NCBI GenBank assembly: GCA_003676145.1
Contig: NAUB01000021.1
Coordinates: 62,001-126,000, forward strand
Origin: a gamma proteobacterium symbiont of Stewartia floridana
GTDB taxonomy: Bacteria > Pseudomonadota > Gammaproteobacteria > Chromatiales > Chromatiaceae
DNA length: 64,000 nt
Reading direction: 5' to 3'
Shown here: positions 53,842 to 63,763 of the stretch, one piece after another
Layout: each line of letters starts with the position of its first letter
Numbering within the stretch: the stretch's first letter is position 1
Made by a program: the position numbers and the translations under genes
The notes under the pieces: generated by a model
Seen by the model: the letters and a program-made list of their open reading frames with translations, nothing else
The model's database searches: none
What the model was told of the DNA's origin: nothing

Positions 53842-54837
53842 TTACTGCCAGGGTCTGTAGTAGGGGCCGAGGGTGGTTGAGTTGCCTTCTGAAACCTGGT
53901 CGAGGGCACTTTGCCAGGCGCTTTCTGGCTGATAGTTCTGCGGGTCACGCTGACAGGCGTCGATGGCGGCACGCCAGATTTTGGTGACCTGGGCAATATA
54001 GGCCGGCGCCCGTTGTCGACCTTCAATTTTGATCGCCCTGACGCCGGACTCATAGAGTTGTGGCAGAAGCTCCAGTGTATTCAGGGAGGTGGGCTCTTCG
54101 ATGGCGTAGTAAGTGTTGTCACCCACGGCAAAACGACCTTTGCATATGGTGGGATAACCGGCCTGCTCATCCTGGCCATAGCGGTCGGTGAGGATGCCGT
54201 TGAGGCGGGATTCCAGGCCCTCACTGGTCTCCCGGTATTCGACAAATTGAGCCGGGGAGCAGGCACCGTGGGTGTTGGGTGATTCACCGGTAACATAGGA
54301 GGAGAGTATGCAGCGTCCCTCAACCATCACACAGAGACTGCCGAAACCGAAAATCTCTATCTCGACCTGGCTGTTTTCGATCACCTGCTTGACCTGGCTG
54401 AGTGATAACACCCGCGGCAGAACGGCTCGCTTAATGCCAAACGAGTCGGCATAAAAGGCCAGTGCTTCATAGTTGGTACTCGAGGCTTGAACGGAGAGAT
54501 GCAGGTTGAGGTCGGGATGGTTGCTATGGGCATACCCCAGGATGCCGATATCGGCGCAGATCAAGGCATCAACGCCCAGTGATGCAGCGCTGTCCACTGC
54601 CTCACACCAACGCTGCCAACCTTCAGGCCTGGGATAGGTGTTGATCGCCATGAAGATCCGTTTACCCCGGGATTTGGCATAACTGATCCCTTCACGAGCC
54701 CGTTTCAGATTAAAGTTGAGCCCGGGAAAATGGCGGGCGTTGGTATCATTTTGCAGCCCAAAGTAGACCGCATCAGCGCCGTTATCGACGGCCGCTTTCA
54801 GCGAGGGCAGATTGCCGGCAGGGCAGACCAGTTCCAT
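53842..54837 (-). CDS. ubiU: UbiU, peptidase U32-like Fe-S hydroxylase subunit
   Basis: 331 residues from MELVCPAGNLPSLKAAVDNG, the usual UbiU N-terminus. Earlier in-frame ATGs at 54849 and 54870 lack support, while GAGAAG lies 5 bases before the chosen start. The cluster cysteines are in FGSLCVMVEGRC, HGACSPAQF and TICKGRF. The end TTLGPYYRPWQ is characteristic. It works with UbiV and UbiT to make ubiquinone without oxygen. Radical SAM genes lie directly upstream in the same direction, 44 bases away. Confidence 0.94.
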   Translation of the reverse strand: MELVCPAGNLPSLKAAVDNGADAVYFGLQNDTNARHFPGLNFNLKRAREGISYAKSRGKRIFMAINTYPRPEGWQRWCEAVDSAASLGVDALICADIGILGYAHSNHPDLNLHLSVQASSTNYEALAFYADSFGIKRAVLPRVLSLSQVKQVIENSQVEIEIFGFGSLCVMVEGRCILSSYVTGESPNTHGACSPAQFVEYRETSEGLESRLNGILTDRYGQDEQAGYPTICKGRFAVGDNTYYAIEEPTSLNTLELLPQLYESGVRAIKIEGRQRAPAYIAQVTKIWRAAIDACQRDPQNYQPESAWQSALDQVSEGNSTTLGPYYRPWQ

Positions 54838-54881
54838 ATTGCTTCTCATAGTTAATAATCCAGCGAGCAATTCATATAAAT

Positions 54882-55808
54882 TCAGGCAACATTTCGGCAG
54901 CTCTGGCGGCGACGCTGCAGTTCACGGGCGATTCCGTTCAACACCTGCCATTTCAATGCACACCAGGCGGGTGTCAGCAGAATTGTTTCGGCAGCGGTGC
55001 CGGTCAGTCTGTGCCAGACGATGTTGTCGGGCGCCTGTTCCACCAGATCGGCGGCGATCTGGATATAGTCGTGCATCGTCAATGGGGTGTATTCGCCACT
55101 TCGCCAGCTGTTGGCCAGTTGGGTTCCTTTCACCACATGCAGAGGATGCAGCTTGAGGCCGTCTGTACCGAGGGCGGTAACCCGCCGCAGACTCTCCCGA
55201 TTATGCTGGGCAGTTTCCCCGGGCAGACCTGCAATCAAATGGGTGCAGACCTTGATGTCGCGACCTCTTGCTCTGAGTAGCGCATCCTGGTATTCAGCGA
55301 ACCCATGTCCCCGATTGACCTGTTTCAGGGTCTCATCAAAAGCGGATTGCAGACCCAGTTCCAGCCAGATCTCATAACCCTGCGCCTGATAACCGGCGAG
55401 CAGTTCCAATACCCCGTCGGGAACGCAGTCCGGTCGGGTACCGATTGAGAGTCCGATGACATCCTGCTCGGCTAGTGCCTCTTCATAACGCTCCGCGAGT
55501 CGCTCAAGGGAGTCGTAGGTATTGGTATATGCCTGAAAATAGGCAAGATATTTTTTTGCTCCGGTACGCTTTCGAATAACCTCCCGGCCGGCCTGCAACT
55601 GCTCGCTGATCGGTTTGGGGTGGCGGCCATTGGGGCTGAACGAGACGTTGTTGCAGAAGGTGCAGCCGCCAACTCCTTTGGTGCCGTCTCTGTTGGGGCA
55701 GGTAAATGCGGTATCGAGCGCAATTTTATGCACTCTCTCCCCAAACCGATTGAGCAGATATTGCCCGAAAGTGGGGAGTTGTTCGGCCAGGGTAGTCATG
55801 TGGATCAA
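54882..55808 (-). CDS. Radical SAM protein, YhcC/YtqA (TIGR01212) family
   Basis: 308 residues. The cluster motif is spread as in this family: CPNRDGTKGVGGCTFC. The continuation SFSPNGRH and the later THLIAGLPGET and GLKLHPLHVVKGT match YhcC. The enzyme's substrate is unknown; related Elp3-like proteins act on tRNA. Its ATG overlaps the stop of the upstream radical SAM gene (4 bases), and ubiU follows closely. MTTLAEQLP at residue 4 is an alternative start. Confidence 0.88.
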   Translation of the reverse strand: MIHMTTLAEQLPTFGQYLLNRFGERVHKIALDTAFTCPNRDGTKGVGGCTFCNNVSFSPNGRHPKPISEQLQAGREVIRKRTGAKKYLAYFQAYTNTYDSLERLAERYEEALAEQDVIGLSIGTRPDCVPDGVLELLAGYQAQGYEIWLELGLQSAFDETLKQVNRGHGFAEYQDALLRARGRDIKVCTHLIAGLPGETAQHNRESLRRVTALGTDGLKLHPLHVVKGTQLANSWRSGEYTPLTMHDYIQIAADLVEQAPDNIVWHRLTGTAAETILLTPAWCALKWQVLNGIARELQRRRQSCRNVA

Positions 55809-56485
55809 CCCACGACATTGAGTTCGCGGCGACGAAATTTCACTTTCAATTGTCTTGCGATACCCTCGCAGGCTTCGATATCAACCCCATCCAGACCATC
55901 GATCGCCGTGGCGGTCACATCCGGGATATACTTCGTGGCCCGATCGAGAAATGCCAGCATCGCCTGATAGGAGCCAGGCAGGTTGGGGCGGCAGTGCAGA
56001 TCGTAAATCTCACTGTTTTGTGCATTCAACGAGACCGATAGGGCATCGACACATTCAGCCAGTTCAGGCAGGGTGTCGTGTTTGTGCACCAGGTTGCAAA
56101 GTCCATCTGTATTGACCCGCACACGACCGCCCTGCTGTTTGACATAGCGGGCGACCTCCAGCAGTACATTGAGCCTGAGTGTCGGTTCCCCATAACCACA
56201 AAAGACAACCTCATCATATTTGGAGACATCCCCAATCGATGTGATCACCTCTTCGGCAGTGGGACGGTGGTGTATCGTCAGGTCATAACCCTGTACCGTC
56301 ATGTCACCCTGGGTCTTGGGGCAGAATGCACACTCCAGGGTACAGCGGTCGGTAATGCTGAGATAGAGATTGTTGCCGATTTGGTAGCTGATCTGCTGTT
56401 GCACGGTGCTCTCATAGAGTGAGTTTGGAGAGGCTATCCTAGCGTTTGAATAGAGCGACACAATGACTTTGGTCAAGACAATCAT
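55805..56485 (-). CDS. TatD-linked radical SAM protein (TIGR04038-like)
   Basis: 226 residues. A radical SAM motif is seen as CTLECAFC (CxxxCxxC). The stretches YDEVVFCGYGEPTLRLNVL, VRVNTDGLCNLVH and VDALSVSLNAQ match the family encoded next to TatD nucleases in many bacteria. No tatD gene lies next to it here. Function is unknown. It overlaps the next radical SAM gene by 4 bases and heads a probable four-gene unit with YhcC-like, ubiU and ubiV. The first 30 residues look unlike the family, so the true start may be later. Confidence 0.82.
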   Translation of the reverse strand: MIVLTKVIVSLYSNARIASPNSLYESTVQQQISYQIGNNLYLSITDRCTLECAFCPKTQGDMTVQGYDLTIHHRPTAEEVITSIGDVSKYDEVVFCGYGEPTLRLNVLLEVARYVKQQGGRVRVNTDGLCNLVHKHDTLPELAECVDALSVSLNAQNSEIYDLHCRPNLPGSYQAMLAFLDRATKYIPDVTATAIDGLDGVDIEACEGIARQLKVKFRRRELNVVG

Positions 56486-56583
56486 TAGAGACAGAAGAGC
56501 CAGCTCAACTAGGATTTGAATTTATGAGGGCAGATGGCGGGCCGGGTTCTACAAAGTGGCGATCTGAAGTAATCGTGCAGTGC

Positions 56584-58113
56584 TTACTTACCGCCACCCA
56601 TGGTCTTCATTATTTTCTGGCAAATTACCTTGAAATTATCGAACTGCTGGCGTGTCACGCCTGGCCCGCTCAAGCCGTTATCCGCATAAAAAAGTCCCAC
56701 CGGTTTGTTACGGATGAAGATCGACATGGAGACGAATCCACTGGTGTTGATCTGTTCTTGCGCCTCTTGGGGGATCATGGGCAGGTACTTTTCCGCATTA
56801 TCCTTATTTAAGATAACAGCTTGAGGTTTGCTTAATAAAATCTTGAATAAACTTGGTTTTTTTGTATCCAGAGCAAAGCCTTTCAGGGACAGTTGCTGTT
56901 CCGACTCTATGACCAGGCGGGATCTGATCATGGTGCGGTCGGGGGTAAGCATGGCAAACATGGTACGGCTCAGGCCGAGATCCTCATGCATCTGCTGCAG
57001 TGCACTGCTGAGCATCTCCTGCAATGGGTTGCTCTTTTGTGCCGGTGGCGCTGGCGTGTCGCTGGCGGCGGTAGACTTTTGTTGTTTCGCTGCTGGCGCT
57101 TGCGTTTCAGGTGCCGATTTGTCGGCGCTGGGTTCAGCCTTACGAGCTGGCGCTGCTTGAGGTTTTTCCTCTGCAGCCTTTTTCGGCTGGGGAGGGCGCT
57201 TGGCTGGTTGTTCCGATTTTTTACTGGCTGGCTTGGTGTCGGGCTTCGGATCACCGCTGATGATATAGAAACCCGGCAGGGGCAGAGGAAGGGTGTGCAG
57301 ATCCCTTGCGGCTTCCGCCGCCAGCCGGTGCATTGTTGAGATGGCATTTTCCTGGGGAATTTCCAGGAACTCGGCCAGCAGTTCCAGATCTCCTATGGTC
57401 TTTTCCCGCTGCCAACCCAGGCTGGTCTCCCGTGCGATTGCTGAGGAGAGCATCACCGACAGGGGTTTTGGTAGAAAACTGTTGGAGATGCCCTGTGACT
57501 CGATGATCAGATCCGGTAGCTGCCAACGTTCGCTCAAGCGGATATTCAGGGTCTCGAATGTGCAGCCCAGCTCGGTTTTGGCGACGCTCTCCCGGTCATC
57601 ACCCGCGAGGATTTTACTTTGCACACGCTGCATCTCATCCGGAACCACAGACCACAGCGCCATTTCCCCGATCTCGTGCAGCAGTGCACCGGTATAGAGT
57701 CCATCCGTATCCGGCAGATTACGGATCTTCGCCAGACCACGGGCATAGCGTGCTGCATGGGCTGCCCGGCTGTAGCAATTGTAGAGACCGCGCCTTGGGG
57801 GGCCCTTCAGTTTATCCTCAAGCGATGGCAGGGTTTTGCTGGCCTGTTCGATCAGTTCCATTCCCAACATCGGGATCGCCAGAGAGATTCGGGTGATCGG
57901 CTCCTTGGGTTGAACAGGCAGCTGACTGAGCTTTTGCATCACGTAGAGGCTGAATCCCGGATCGCGGGAGATCACTTCCGAAAGTCGGTTATGATTCACG
58001 CTGGATTTATTCAGTAGGTCCCTGACCTGGGTCAGGGTGCGCTGCATGACGGGGAGGGGATCTGACGAAATCTGTCGTACCCACTCTTCAACGGTCTGGG
58101 ACATAGCCTGCAA
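56584..58113 (-). CDS. HDOD-domain signalling protein with GAF-like C-terminal domain
   Basis: 509 residues. Residues about 15-230 are an HDOD domain (LLHEIGEMALW, the H-E rather than H-D site of a non-hydrolytic domain). Residues about 305-385 are an Ala/Pro/Lys/Gln-rich linker of low complexity. The C-terminal part (about 390-505) resembles a GAF domain (SLSRTMFAMLTPDRTMIRSR, FIRNKPVGLFYADN). Such proteins regulate signalling, often together with cyclic-di-GMP or chemotaxis proteins, without being phosphodiesterases. It stands alone between the radical SAM unit and yebC, which is divergent. Confidence 0.85.
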   Translation of the reverse strand: MQAMSQTVEEWVRQISSDPLPVMQRTLTQVRDLLNKSSVNHNRLSEVISRDPGFSLYVMQKLSQLPVQPKEPITRISLAIPMLGMELIEQASKTLPSLEDKLKGPPRRGLYNCYSRAAHAARYARGLAKIRNLPDTDGLYTGALLHEIGEMALWSVVPDEMQRVQSKILAGDDRESVAKTELGCTFETLNIRLSERWQLPDLIIESQGISNSFLPKPLSVMLSSAIARETSLGWQREKTIGDLELLAEFLEIPQENAISTMHRLAAEAARDLHTLPLPLPGFYIISGDPKPDTKPASKKSEQPAKRPPQPKKAAEEKPQAAPARKAEPSADKSAPETQAPAAKQQKSTAASDTPAPPAQKSNPLQEMLSSALQQMHEDLGLSRTMFAMLTPDRTMIRSRLVIESEQQLSLKGFALDTKKPSLFKILLSKPQAVILNKDNAEKYLPMIPQEAQEQINTSGFVSMSIFIRNKPVGLFYADNGLSGPGVTRQQFDNFKVICQKIMKTMGGGK

Positions 58114-58328
58114 GTATTATGGTTGATGAGGTTTTCTGCATCCAGAAACGCCCCAATGGTTATTAGTTTATCGCTCCAAGATAAAACCTATCAGATTCGC
58201 TGGCAAGGTTTGATTGATCCGGCAAGCCGTAATCTGACTCTTCACCGGTAGGGGAAATTACTTGGTTTCTGCGGGAACGGGGGGGTGTTAAACTAACCGG
58301 TTTGAATATTCGGTATTGAGAGGTTTGT

Positions 58329-59075
58329 ATGGCAGGACACAGTAAGTGGGCCAATATCAAGCATAAGAAGGCTGCAAATGATAAGAAGCGCGGCAAGATC
58401 TGGACCAAATTGATCCGTGAGATCACCGTCGCAGCCCGCATGGGGGGCGGTGATCCCAATGCCAATCCCCGCTTGCGTCTGGCAATGGACAAGGGCCTTG
58501 GTGCCAACATGCCCAAAGATACCATTGAGCGGGCAATCAAGCGGGGTGCCGGCGGCAGCGATGGTGAGAATTACGATGAGATCCGCTATGAGGGTTATGG
58601 GCCCGGTGGCACTGCCGTGATGGTGGACTGCATGACCGACAACCGCAACCGCACAGCGTCAGAAGTGCGTCACGCCTTCAGTAAGCTGGGCGGCAACCTT
58701 GGAACCGATGGATCGGTAGCCTATCTGTTTACCAAGCAGGGCATCATCAGCTTTGCAGCCGGTTCTGATGAGGAGCAGGTGATGGATGCCGCGCTCGAGG
58801 CCGGCGCTGAGGATGTGGTCACCAATGATGACGGTTCCATCGATGTGATCGCCACACCGGAGAGTTTCTCCGAGGTCAAGGATGCCCTGGTTCAGGCCGG
58901 ATTGGTGCCGGAAAATGATGAGGTTACCTATGTGGCTTCGACCCAGGCGGAGCTGGATGAGGGGGATGCGGACAAACTGCTGCGCATGATCGATATGCTC
59001 GAGGACCTCGATGATGTGCAGAATGTCTACACCAATGCAGAGATTTCAGACGAAATTCTCGATGCAGTTGGCTGA
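58329..59075 (+). CDS. yebC: YebC/TACO1 family translation and transcription factor
   Basis: 248 residues, the usual length. The N-terminus [20 protein letters not shown] and the acidic C-terminal half are diagnostic. Recent work assigns YebC-type proteins to relief of ribosome stalling at proline-rich stretches, and older work to transcription regulation. Note the very proline-rich DUF1521 protein elsewhere in this window. GAGAGG lies 7 bases before the ATG. ruvC begins immediately after the stop, as in E. coli and many relatives. Confidence 0.96.
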   Translation: MAGHSKWANIKHKKAANDKKRGKIWTKLIREITVAARMGGGDPNANPRLRLAMDKGLGANMPKDTIERAIKRGAGGSDGENYDEIRYEGYGPGGTAVMVDCMTDNRNRTASEVRHAFSKLGGNLGTDGSVAYLFTKQGIISFAAGSDEEQVMDAALEAGAEDVVTNDDGSIDVIATPESFSEVKDALVQAGLVPENDEVTYVASTQAELDEGDADKLLRMIDMLEDLDDVQNVYTNAEISDEILDAVG

Positions 59076-59588
59076 ATGCTGAGGATAATCGGCATTGATC
59101 CGGGCTCTCGGATTACCGGATTTGGATTGATCGAATCCGATGGTGTGCATACCACCCATCTGTTCCATGGTGTGTTACGCCTCGAGGGTGAAGCCCTGGC
59201 GCCCAGACTCGGACAGATTTTTACCGGCATCAGTGAAGTGATCGACCAGTACCAGCCTGAAGTGATGGCGATAGAGCAGGTCTTTGTTTCAAAGAACGCT
59301 TCATCGGCACTCAAGCTGGGGCAGGCCAGAGGTGCGGCAATCTGCGCTGCGGTCAATCAGGGATTGTCGGTTGCGGAATACTCGCCCAGAGGGATCAAGC
59401 AGGCGGTTGTGGGTACCGGTCGGGCGGAAAAGACCCAGGTTCAGCACATGGTGCAGATGTTACTGAAGCTGCAGAAAAAACCACAGGCCGACGCAGCAGA
59501 TGCCTTGGCTGTGGCATTGAGTCATGCCCACACCAGCAGGATTGGATATGCAAAGCGTAGCAATGGTATGAGAGGTTTTCAGCCGTGA
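59076..59588 (+). CDS. ruvC: Holliday junction resolvase RuvC
   Basis: 170 residues. The acidic catalytic residues appear as [14 protein letters not shown] (D), MAIEQVF (E) and [14 protein letters not shown] (two D). It cuts Holliday junctions made or moved by RuvAB. It starts directly after yebC and overlaps ruvA by 4 bases. No LexA box was noticed upstream of ruvC, and the gene is probably read from the yebC promoter. Confidence 0.97.
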   Translation: MLRIIGIDPGSRITGFGLIESDGVHTTHLFHGVLRLEGEALAPRLGQIFTGISEVIDQYQPEVMAIEQVFVSKNASSALKLGQARGAAICAAVNQGLSVAEYSPRGIKQAVVGTGRAEKTQVQHMVQMLLKLQKKPQADAADALAVALSHAHTSRIGYAKRSNGMRGFQP

Positions 59589-60193
59589 TTGGTCGTCTAA
59601 GAGGTGAGCTCGCCGCGAAGCAGGCGCCCCATCTGTTGGTGGATGTGGGTGGTGTAGGATATGAAATCGAAGCGCCGCTTTCGACCATATTCTCTCTCCC
59701 GGAAATTGGCCAGAAGGTTACCTTACTGACCCATTTGATTGTCCGGGAAGATGCTCATGTCCTGTATGGCTTCAGTAATGAAACTGAACGAACTTTGTTT
59801 CGCAACCTGCTGAAAGTAAACGGTGTAGGCGCCAAGATGGCGCTGACAATACTGTCGGGTATGAGTGCCGAGGAGTTTGCCCGATGCGTCGAATTCGAGG
59901 ATCTCGCAGCGCTGGTCAAACTGCCGGGTATCGGTAAAAAGACCGCCGAGCGGTTGATCATCGAAATGCGCGACCGGTTGGCAAAACTGTCCGCTTTCAG
60001 TCTCTCCGGCTCAGCGGGAGAGTCGATTGCAGCGCATCAGCCGGCGTCAGCCAATGCGGATGCTGTGGCGGCACTGGTGGCGCTCGGCTACAAACCCCAG
60101 GATGCCAGCCGTATGGTGAAAAGCGTGGAACAGCAAGAGATGGACAGTGAAGCACTTATCAGGGCCGCTCTTCAGGCTACGGCGAAAAAATGA
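59585..60193 (+). CDS. ruvA: Holliday junction helicase subunit RuvA
   Basis: 202 residues, starting at GTG with overlap on ruvC (4 bases). OB fold (1-62), two helix-hairpin-helix motifs ([12 protein letters not shown] and [13 protein letters not shown]) and the C-terminal domain that binds RuvB (about 150-202) are present. It forms the tetramer that grips the junction. The ruvB start overlaps its stop codon by 4 bases. Confidence 0.97.
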   Translation: MIGRLRGELAAKQAPHLLVDVGGVGYEIEAPLSTIFSLPEIGQKVTLLTHLIVREDAHVLYGFSNETERTLFRNLLKVNGVGAKMALTILSGMSAEEFARCVEFEDLAALVKLPGIGKKTAERLIIEMRDRLAKLSAFSLSGSAGESIAAHQPASANADAVAALVALGYKPQDASRMVKSVEQQEMDSEALIRAALQATAKK

Positions 60194-61242
60194 CAGGATC
60201 ACCGGTGAACGAAGAATCCAGACTGATCGATGGTGCGGCTACGGGGGATGATGATCTGCTGGAGCGGGCCATCCGACCCAAACAGCTGTCTGACTATGTG
60301 GGCCAGACCGCGGTGCGAGAGCAGATGGAGATCTTCATCACAGCGGCAAGAGGGCGCGAAGAGGCGCTCGATCATGTCCTGATTTTTGGCCCGCCGGGAT
60401 TGGGCAAGACCACGCTGGCGCATATCATCGCCAACGAAATGGGGGTCAATCTTCGACAGACTTCCGGGCCGGTACTTGAAAAACCCGGCGACCTGGCGGC
60501 CCTGTTGACCAATCTGGAGCCCCATGATGTGCTGTTTGTGGATGAGATTCATCGCCTCAGTCCGGTGGTGGAAGAGGTGCTCTATCCGGCGATGGAGGAT
60601 TTTCAGCTCGATATCATGATTGGTGAAGGTCCCGCCGCCCGTTCCATTAAACTCGATCTGCCTCCCTTTACCCTGGTCGGTGCAACCACCAGAGCGGGCC
60701 TGCTGACCTCACCGCTGCGGGATCGTTTCGGCATCGTGCAGCGTCTGGAGTTCTATGATGCTGAGGAGCTGGCGCGTATCGTCAGTCGTTCCGCCGGGAT
60801 CCTGAATATCGGTATCGACGTTCCAGGTTCAGGGGAAGTCGCACGGCGCTCCCGGGGAACCCCAAGAATCGCCAACCGTCTGCTGAGAAGAGTTCGTGAC
60901 TATGCCCAGGTCAAAGGGGATGGCCATATATCGGCAGAGCTTGCAGACAAGGCGTTGAAGATGCTCAAAGTGGACAGTAACGGATTCGACAGCATGGATC
61001 GCCGATTGCTGCTGGCGGTGATTGAGAAGTTTGATGGTGGACCGGTCGGGGTCGATAATCTGGCGGCGGCCATCGGCGAGGAGAAGGGCACGATCGAGGA
61101 TGTGCTGGAGCCCTATCTGATACAGCAGGGGTTTATGATGAGAACGCCAAGGGGTAGAGTCGCCACACAGGCAGCCTATCTGCATTTTGGCTTGACCCCC
61201 AGAGCCGGGGACCATCTGCCATCGGAAGATGAACTGTTTTAG
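60190..61242 (+). CDS. ruvB: Holliday junction branch-migration ATPase RuvB
   Basis: 350 residues, AAA+ motor. Walker [13 protein letters not shown], Walker [10 protein letters not shown], sensor [18 protein letters not shown] and the C-terminal winged-helix DNA-binding domain (about 270-345) are intact. It pumps DNA through the RuvA tetramer. It overlaps ruvA by 4 bases, so the three genes are cotranslated. It is followed by ybgC after 110 bases. Confidence 0.98.
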   Translation: MTGSPVNEESRLIDGAATGDDDLLERAIRPKQLSDYVGQTAVREQMEIFITAARGREEALDHVLIFGPPGLGKTTLAHIIANEMGVNLRQTSGPVLEKPGDLAALLTNLEPHDVLFVDEIHRLSPVVEEVLYPAMEDFQLDIMIGEGPAARSIKLDLPPFTLVGATTRAGLLTSPLRDRFGIVQRLEFYDAEELARIVSRSAGILNIGIDVPGSGEVARRSRGTPRIANRLLRRVRDYAQVKGDGHISAELADKALKMLKVDSNGFDSMDRRLLLAVIEKFDGGPVGVDNLAAAIGEEKGTIEDVLEPYLIQQGFMMRTPRGRVATQAAYLHFGLTPRAGDHLPSEDELF

Positions 61243-61353
61243 GGTCTGGTTGGTAATAGCGAATACGGATTATTCAGGGAACTCGGATAACATCACACAA
61301 TCATAGTAGGTTAGTTTCGCCAGCGGAATCGGTCGAATAATGGTCTTTGGGGT

Positions 61354-61776
61354 ATGAACAGCAGTCAAAATCGATTTATCTGGCCGGTCAGGGTCTACTA
61401 CGAAGATACCGACGCCGGTGGTGTGGTCTATTACGCCAACTATCTGAAATTCATGGAGCGGGCGCGGACCGAGTGGCTGCGCAGCAAAGGCTTCGAGCAA
61501 GATGAGTTGCTGCAGAAAGACGGGATCATCTTCGCAGTTCGTCATGTCGATGTGGGATACCATCATCCCGCCCGCTTCAACGATGCGTTGCAGGTGTCTG
61601 CCGCCGTGTCACAGAAGGGGCGCGCCAGCCTGACTTTCTACCAGGAGGTGGTACGCGCTGAGGATACACGCATACTCTGCCAGGGAGAGATCAAGATTGC
61701 TTGTGTGAATATGAAGACCATGCGCCCAACACCTATTCCAAAACATATTTTGCTGGAGATTGCGGATGTCGACTGA
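61354..61776 (+). CDS. ybgC: Acyl-CoA thioesterase YbgC (Tol-Pal associated)
   Basis: 140 residues, hot-dog fold thioesterase. The catalytic region is YYEDTDAGGVVYYANYLKFMERART, of which DTDAGGVVYYANYL is the conserved core with the catalytic aspartate. Members cleave short acyl-CoAs or act on acyl carrier protein and are linked to Tol-Pal function. The gene opens the tol operon, and the tolQ start lies 11 bases before its stop codon. Confidence 0.95.
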   Translation: MNSSQNRFIWPVRVYYEDTDAGGVVYYANYLKFMERARTEWLRSKGFEQDELLQKDGIIFAVRHVDVGYHHPARFNDALQVSAAVSQKGRASLTFYQEVVRAEDTRILCQGEIKIACVNMKTMRPTPIPKHILLEIADVD

Positions 61777-62440
61777 CCTCTCCATTACCCATCTTATTCT
61801 GAACGCCAGTCCGGTGGTGCAGTTCGTGATTGCCTTGCTGGTGTTTGCCTCACTCAGCTCCTGGAGCATGATCTTCGATCGCATGCGGGTGCTGAAGAGC
61901 GCCATGAGAGATGCGGACGAATTCGAAAGCCGCTTCTGGTCGGGTGGTGACCTGGCAGAACTCTACCGCCAGCTGGAACGGGAAACGGATGATGAATCGG
62001 GGATGGCCTCGGTGTTTCGCGCCGGGTTTCGTGAGTTTGCCCGATTGAGAACCAAGGGTCACAAGGATCCGATGGCGATGGTGCAGGGGGCACAACGCTC
62101 GATGCGGGTCTCTCTGAACCGGGAGGTCGATCGTCTTGAGAGTCATCTCTCAACCCTGGCAACCATCGGTTCCACCAGCCCTTATGTGGGGCTCTTCGGT
62201 ACCGTTTGGGGCATCATGAACTCGTTTACCGCGCTGGGTAATGTCAAGCAGGCCACCCTGGCGCTGGTCGCACCGGGTATCGCCGAAGCCCTGATCGCCA
62301 CGGCGATCGGGCTATTTGCGGCGATACCTGCGGTAATCGCCTACAACCGCTACTCCAACGATGTGGAACGACTGAATAACCGTTACGACGACTTCGTGGA
62401 AGAGTTTGCAACCATCCTGCAACGGCAGGCTGTATCCTGA
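61766..62440 (+). CDS. tolQ: TolQ inner-membrane protein of the Tol-Pal system
   Basis: 224 residues from the ATG at 61766, preferred over an in-frame TTG at 61760 because GGAG lies 7 bases before the ATG. It overlaps ybgC by 11 bases. Three membrane helices (about 15-35, 135-160, 170-190), with the stretch GLFGTVWGIMNSFTALG typical of TolQ/ExbB. With TolR it forms the proton-driven motor that energises TolA for outer-membrane constriction. Confidence 0.96.
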   Translation: MSTDLSITHLILNASPVVQFVIALLVFASLSSWSMIFDRMRVLKSAMRDADEFESRFWSGGDLAELYRQLERETDDESGMASVFRAGFREFARLRTKGHKDPMAMVQGAQRSMRVSLNREVDRLESHLSTLATIGSTSPYVGLFGTVWGIMNSFTALGNVKQATLALVAPGIAEALIATAIGLFAAIPAVIAYNRYSNDVERLNNRYDDFVEEFATILQRQAVS

Positions 62441-62456
62441 TCGGGTTTGAGAGCAG

Positions 62457-62882
62457 ATGAGTCGCAGCAAAAATCGTCGTCGTCCGATGTCCGAGATCAA
62501 TGTGGTCCCCTACATTGATGTTATGCTGGTGCTGCTGGTTATCTTCATGATCACGGCACCGCTGCTGACCCAGGGGGTCCAGGTGGAGCTGCCCCAGGCG
62601 GATGCGGAACCCCTCTCCAGTGAAGTAGACGAGCCCCTGGTAGTGACAGTCAATCAGGCCGGGGATCTTTTTATCGACATTGGTGAAGATAAGGATCAGC
62701 CGGTGGAAGAGGATGCCCTGGTCGAGCGGGTGCGGGCGGTACTCAAATACAAACCCAAGACTCCGATCATGGTACGTGGTGACAGAGGCGTACCCTATGG
62801 TCGAGTGGTGGAAGCGATGGTGCTGCTTCAGGCAGGGGGCGCACCGAGTGTAGGTCTGATTACTGAATCACCGGAGAAGTAG
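62457..62882 (+). CDS. tolR: TolR inner-membrane protein
   Basis: 141 residues with one membrane helix (about 18-40). The helix carries the essential aspartate, YIDVMLVLLVIFM, and the periplasmic domain (about 60-140) is typical of TolR/ExbD. It starts 16 bases after tolQ and ends 2 bases before the tolA start, so translation is coupled. Confidence 0.96.
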   Translation: MSRSKNRRRPMSEINVVPYIDVMLVLLVIFMITAPLLTQGVQVELPQADAEPLSSEVDEPLVVTVNQAGDLFIDIGEDKDQPVEEDALVERVRAVLKYKPKTPIMVRGDRGVPYGRVVEAMVLLQAGGAPSVGLITESPEK

Positions 62883-62884
62883 TC

Positions 62885-63751
62885 GTGTTAGGGGTGCTCA
62901 AACGCAATCCATTTTCGGTGATGCTGGCGCTGTTGCTGCATTTTGTGATCGTATTCTTTCTGGTGTTTGGCGTCGATTGGGAGAAGAAACCGAAACCGAT
63001 CGCCTCCCAGGCCAATGTGGTGCAGGCGCACACCATCGATCTGGACAAGATCAATGAGAAAAAGGCCGAGGAGAAAAAGGCTCAGCAGCTGAAGCAACAG
63101 CAGCTGGAGAAGAAGCGACGTCAGGCTGAAGAGAAGAAACGTCAGCAGGCGCTTGAAAAGAAGCGGGTCGCTGAGCAGAAAGCAAAACAGAAACGTGAGG
63201 CGGAAGCGAAAAAGAAAGCAGAGGCCAAGCGAAAAGCGGAAGCCAAGCGTAAGGCTGAGGCGAAGAAAAAAGCGGAAGCCAAACGCAAGGCGGAGGCGAA
63301 GCGTAAGGCGGAAGCGAAACGTAAAGCGGAGGCGAAACGCAAAGCCGAAGCTGAGGCAAAGCGTAAAGCCGAGGCCAAGCGCAAGGCGGAAGCGGAAGCA
63401 AAGCGTCGCGCGCAGGCTGAACGGGAAAGGGCGCTCCAGGCGCAGATTGAGGCTGAGCAGAACAGTCGTGAAATCGATCGTTATGGTGCGGTGATCAAGC
63501 AGCAGATTGAGCGCAACTGGTTGAAGCCGGCGCAAAACACGGAAGGACTCTCGTGTGTGGTGCAGGTCAGGCTGATACCCGGCGGGGATGTGGTTCCCGG
63601 TGGGGTCAGCATTATCCGCAGCAGCGGTAATGCGGCTTTTGATCGTTCGGTTGAAGCGGCGGTCTACAAGGCGGCACCGCTGCCGGTACCCAGTGGGGCT
63701 CTGTTTGAATCGTTCCGCTCATTAAGATTAAACTTTAAGCCGAATAAATAA
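62885..63751 (+). CDS. tolA: TolA, periplasm-spanning Tol-Pal protein
   Basis: 288 residues from GTG with GGAGAAG 5 bases upstream. One N-terminal membrane helix (about 12-32) is followed by a long charged helix (about 55-200) made mostly of a 5-residue repeat (KAEAK/KRKAE type), then a C-terminal TonB-like domain (about 200-288, SCVVQVRLIPGGDVVPG). It links the TolQR motor to TolB-Pal at the outer membrane. The domain II repeat is encoded by near-identical short DNA repeats at 63200-63400, prone to length change. Confidence 0.95.
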   Translation: MLGVLKRNPFSVMLALLLHFVIVFFLVFGVDWEKKPKPIASQANVVQAHTIDLDKINEKKAEEKKAQQLKQQQLEKKRRQAEEKKRQQALEKKRVAEQKAKQKREAEAKKKAEAKRKAEAKRKAEAKKKAEAKRKAEAKRKAEAKRKAEAKRKAEAEAKRKAEAKRKAEAEAKRRAQAERERALQAQIEAEQNSREIDRYGAVIKQQIERNWLKPAQNTEGLSCVVQVRLIPGGDVVPGGVSIIRSSGNAAFDRSVEAAVYKAAPLPVPSGALFESFRSLRLNFKPNK

Positions 63752-63763
63752 CTAATTGTTAAT

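Noticed and set aside
52957-54837. Peptidase U32 proteins as collagenase-like proteases
   Set aside because: The cysteine patterns and termini identify UbiU and UbiV, which are Fe-S hydroxylase subunits, not proteases.
63200-63400. Dense short repeats that could suggest a CRISPR array or satellite
   Set aside because: They encode the Lys/Ala/Glu helix of TolA in frame; no spacers of regular length.
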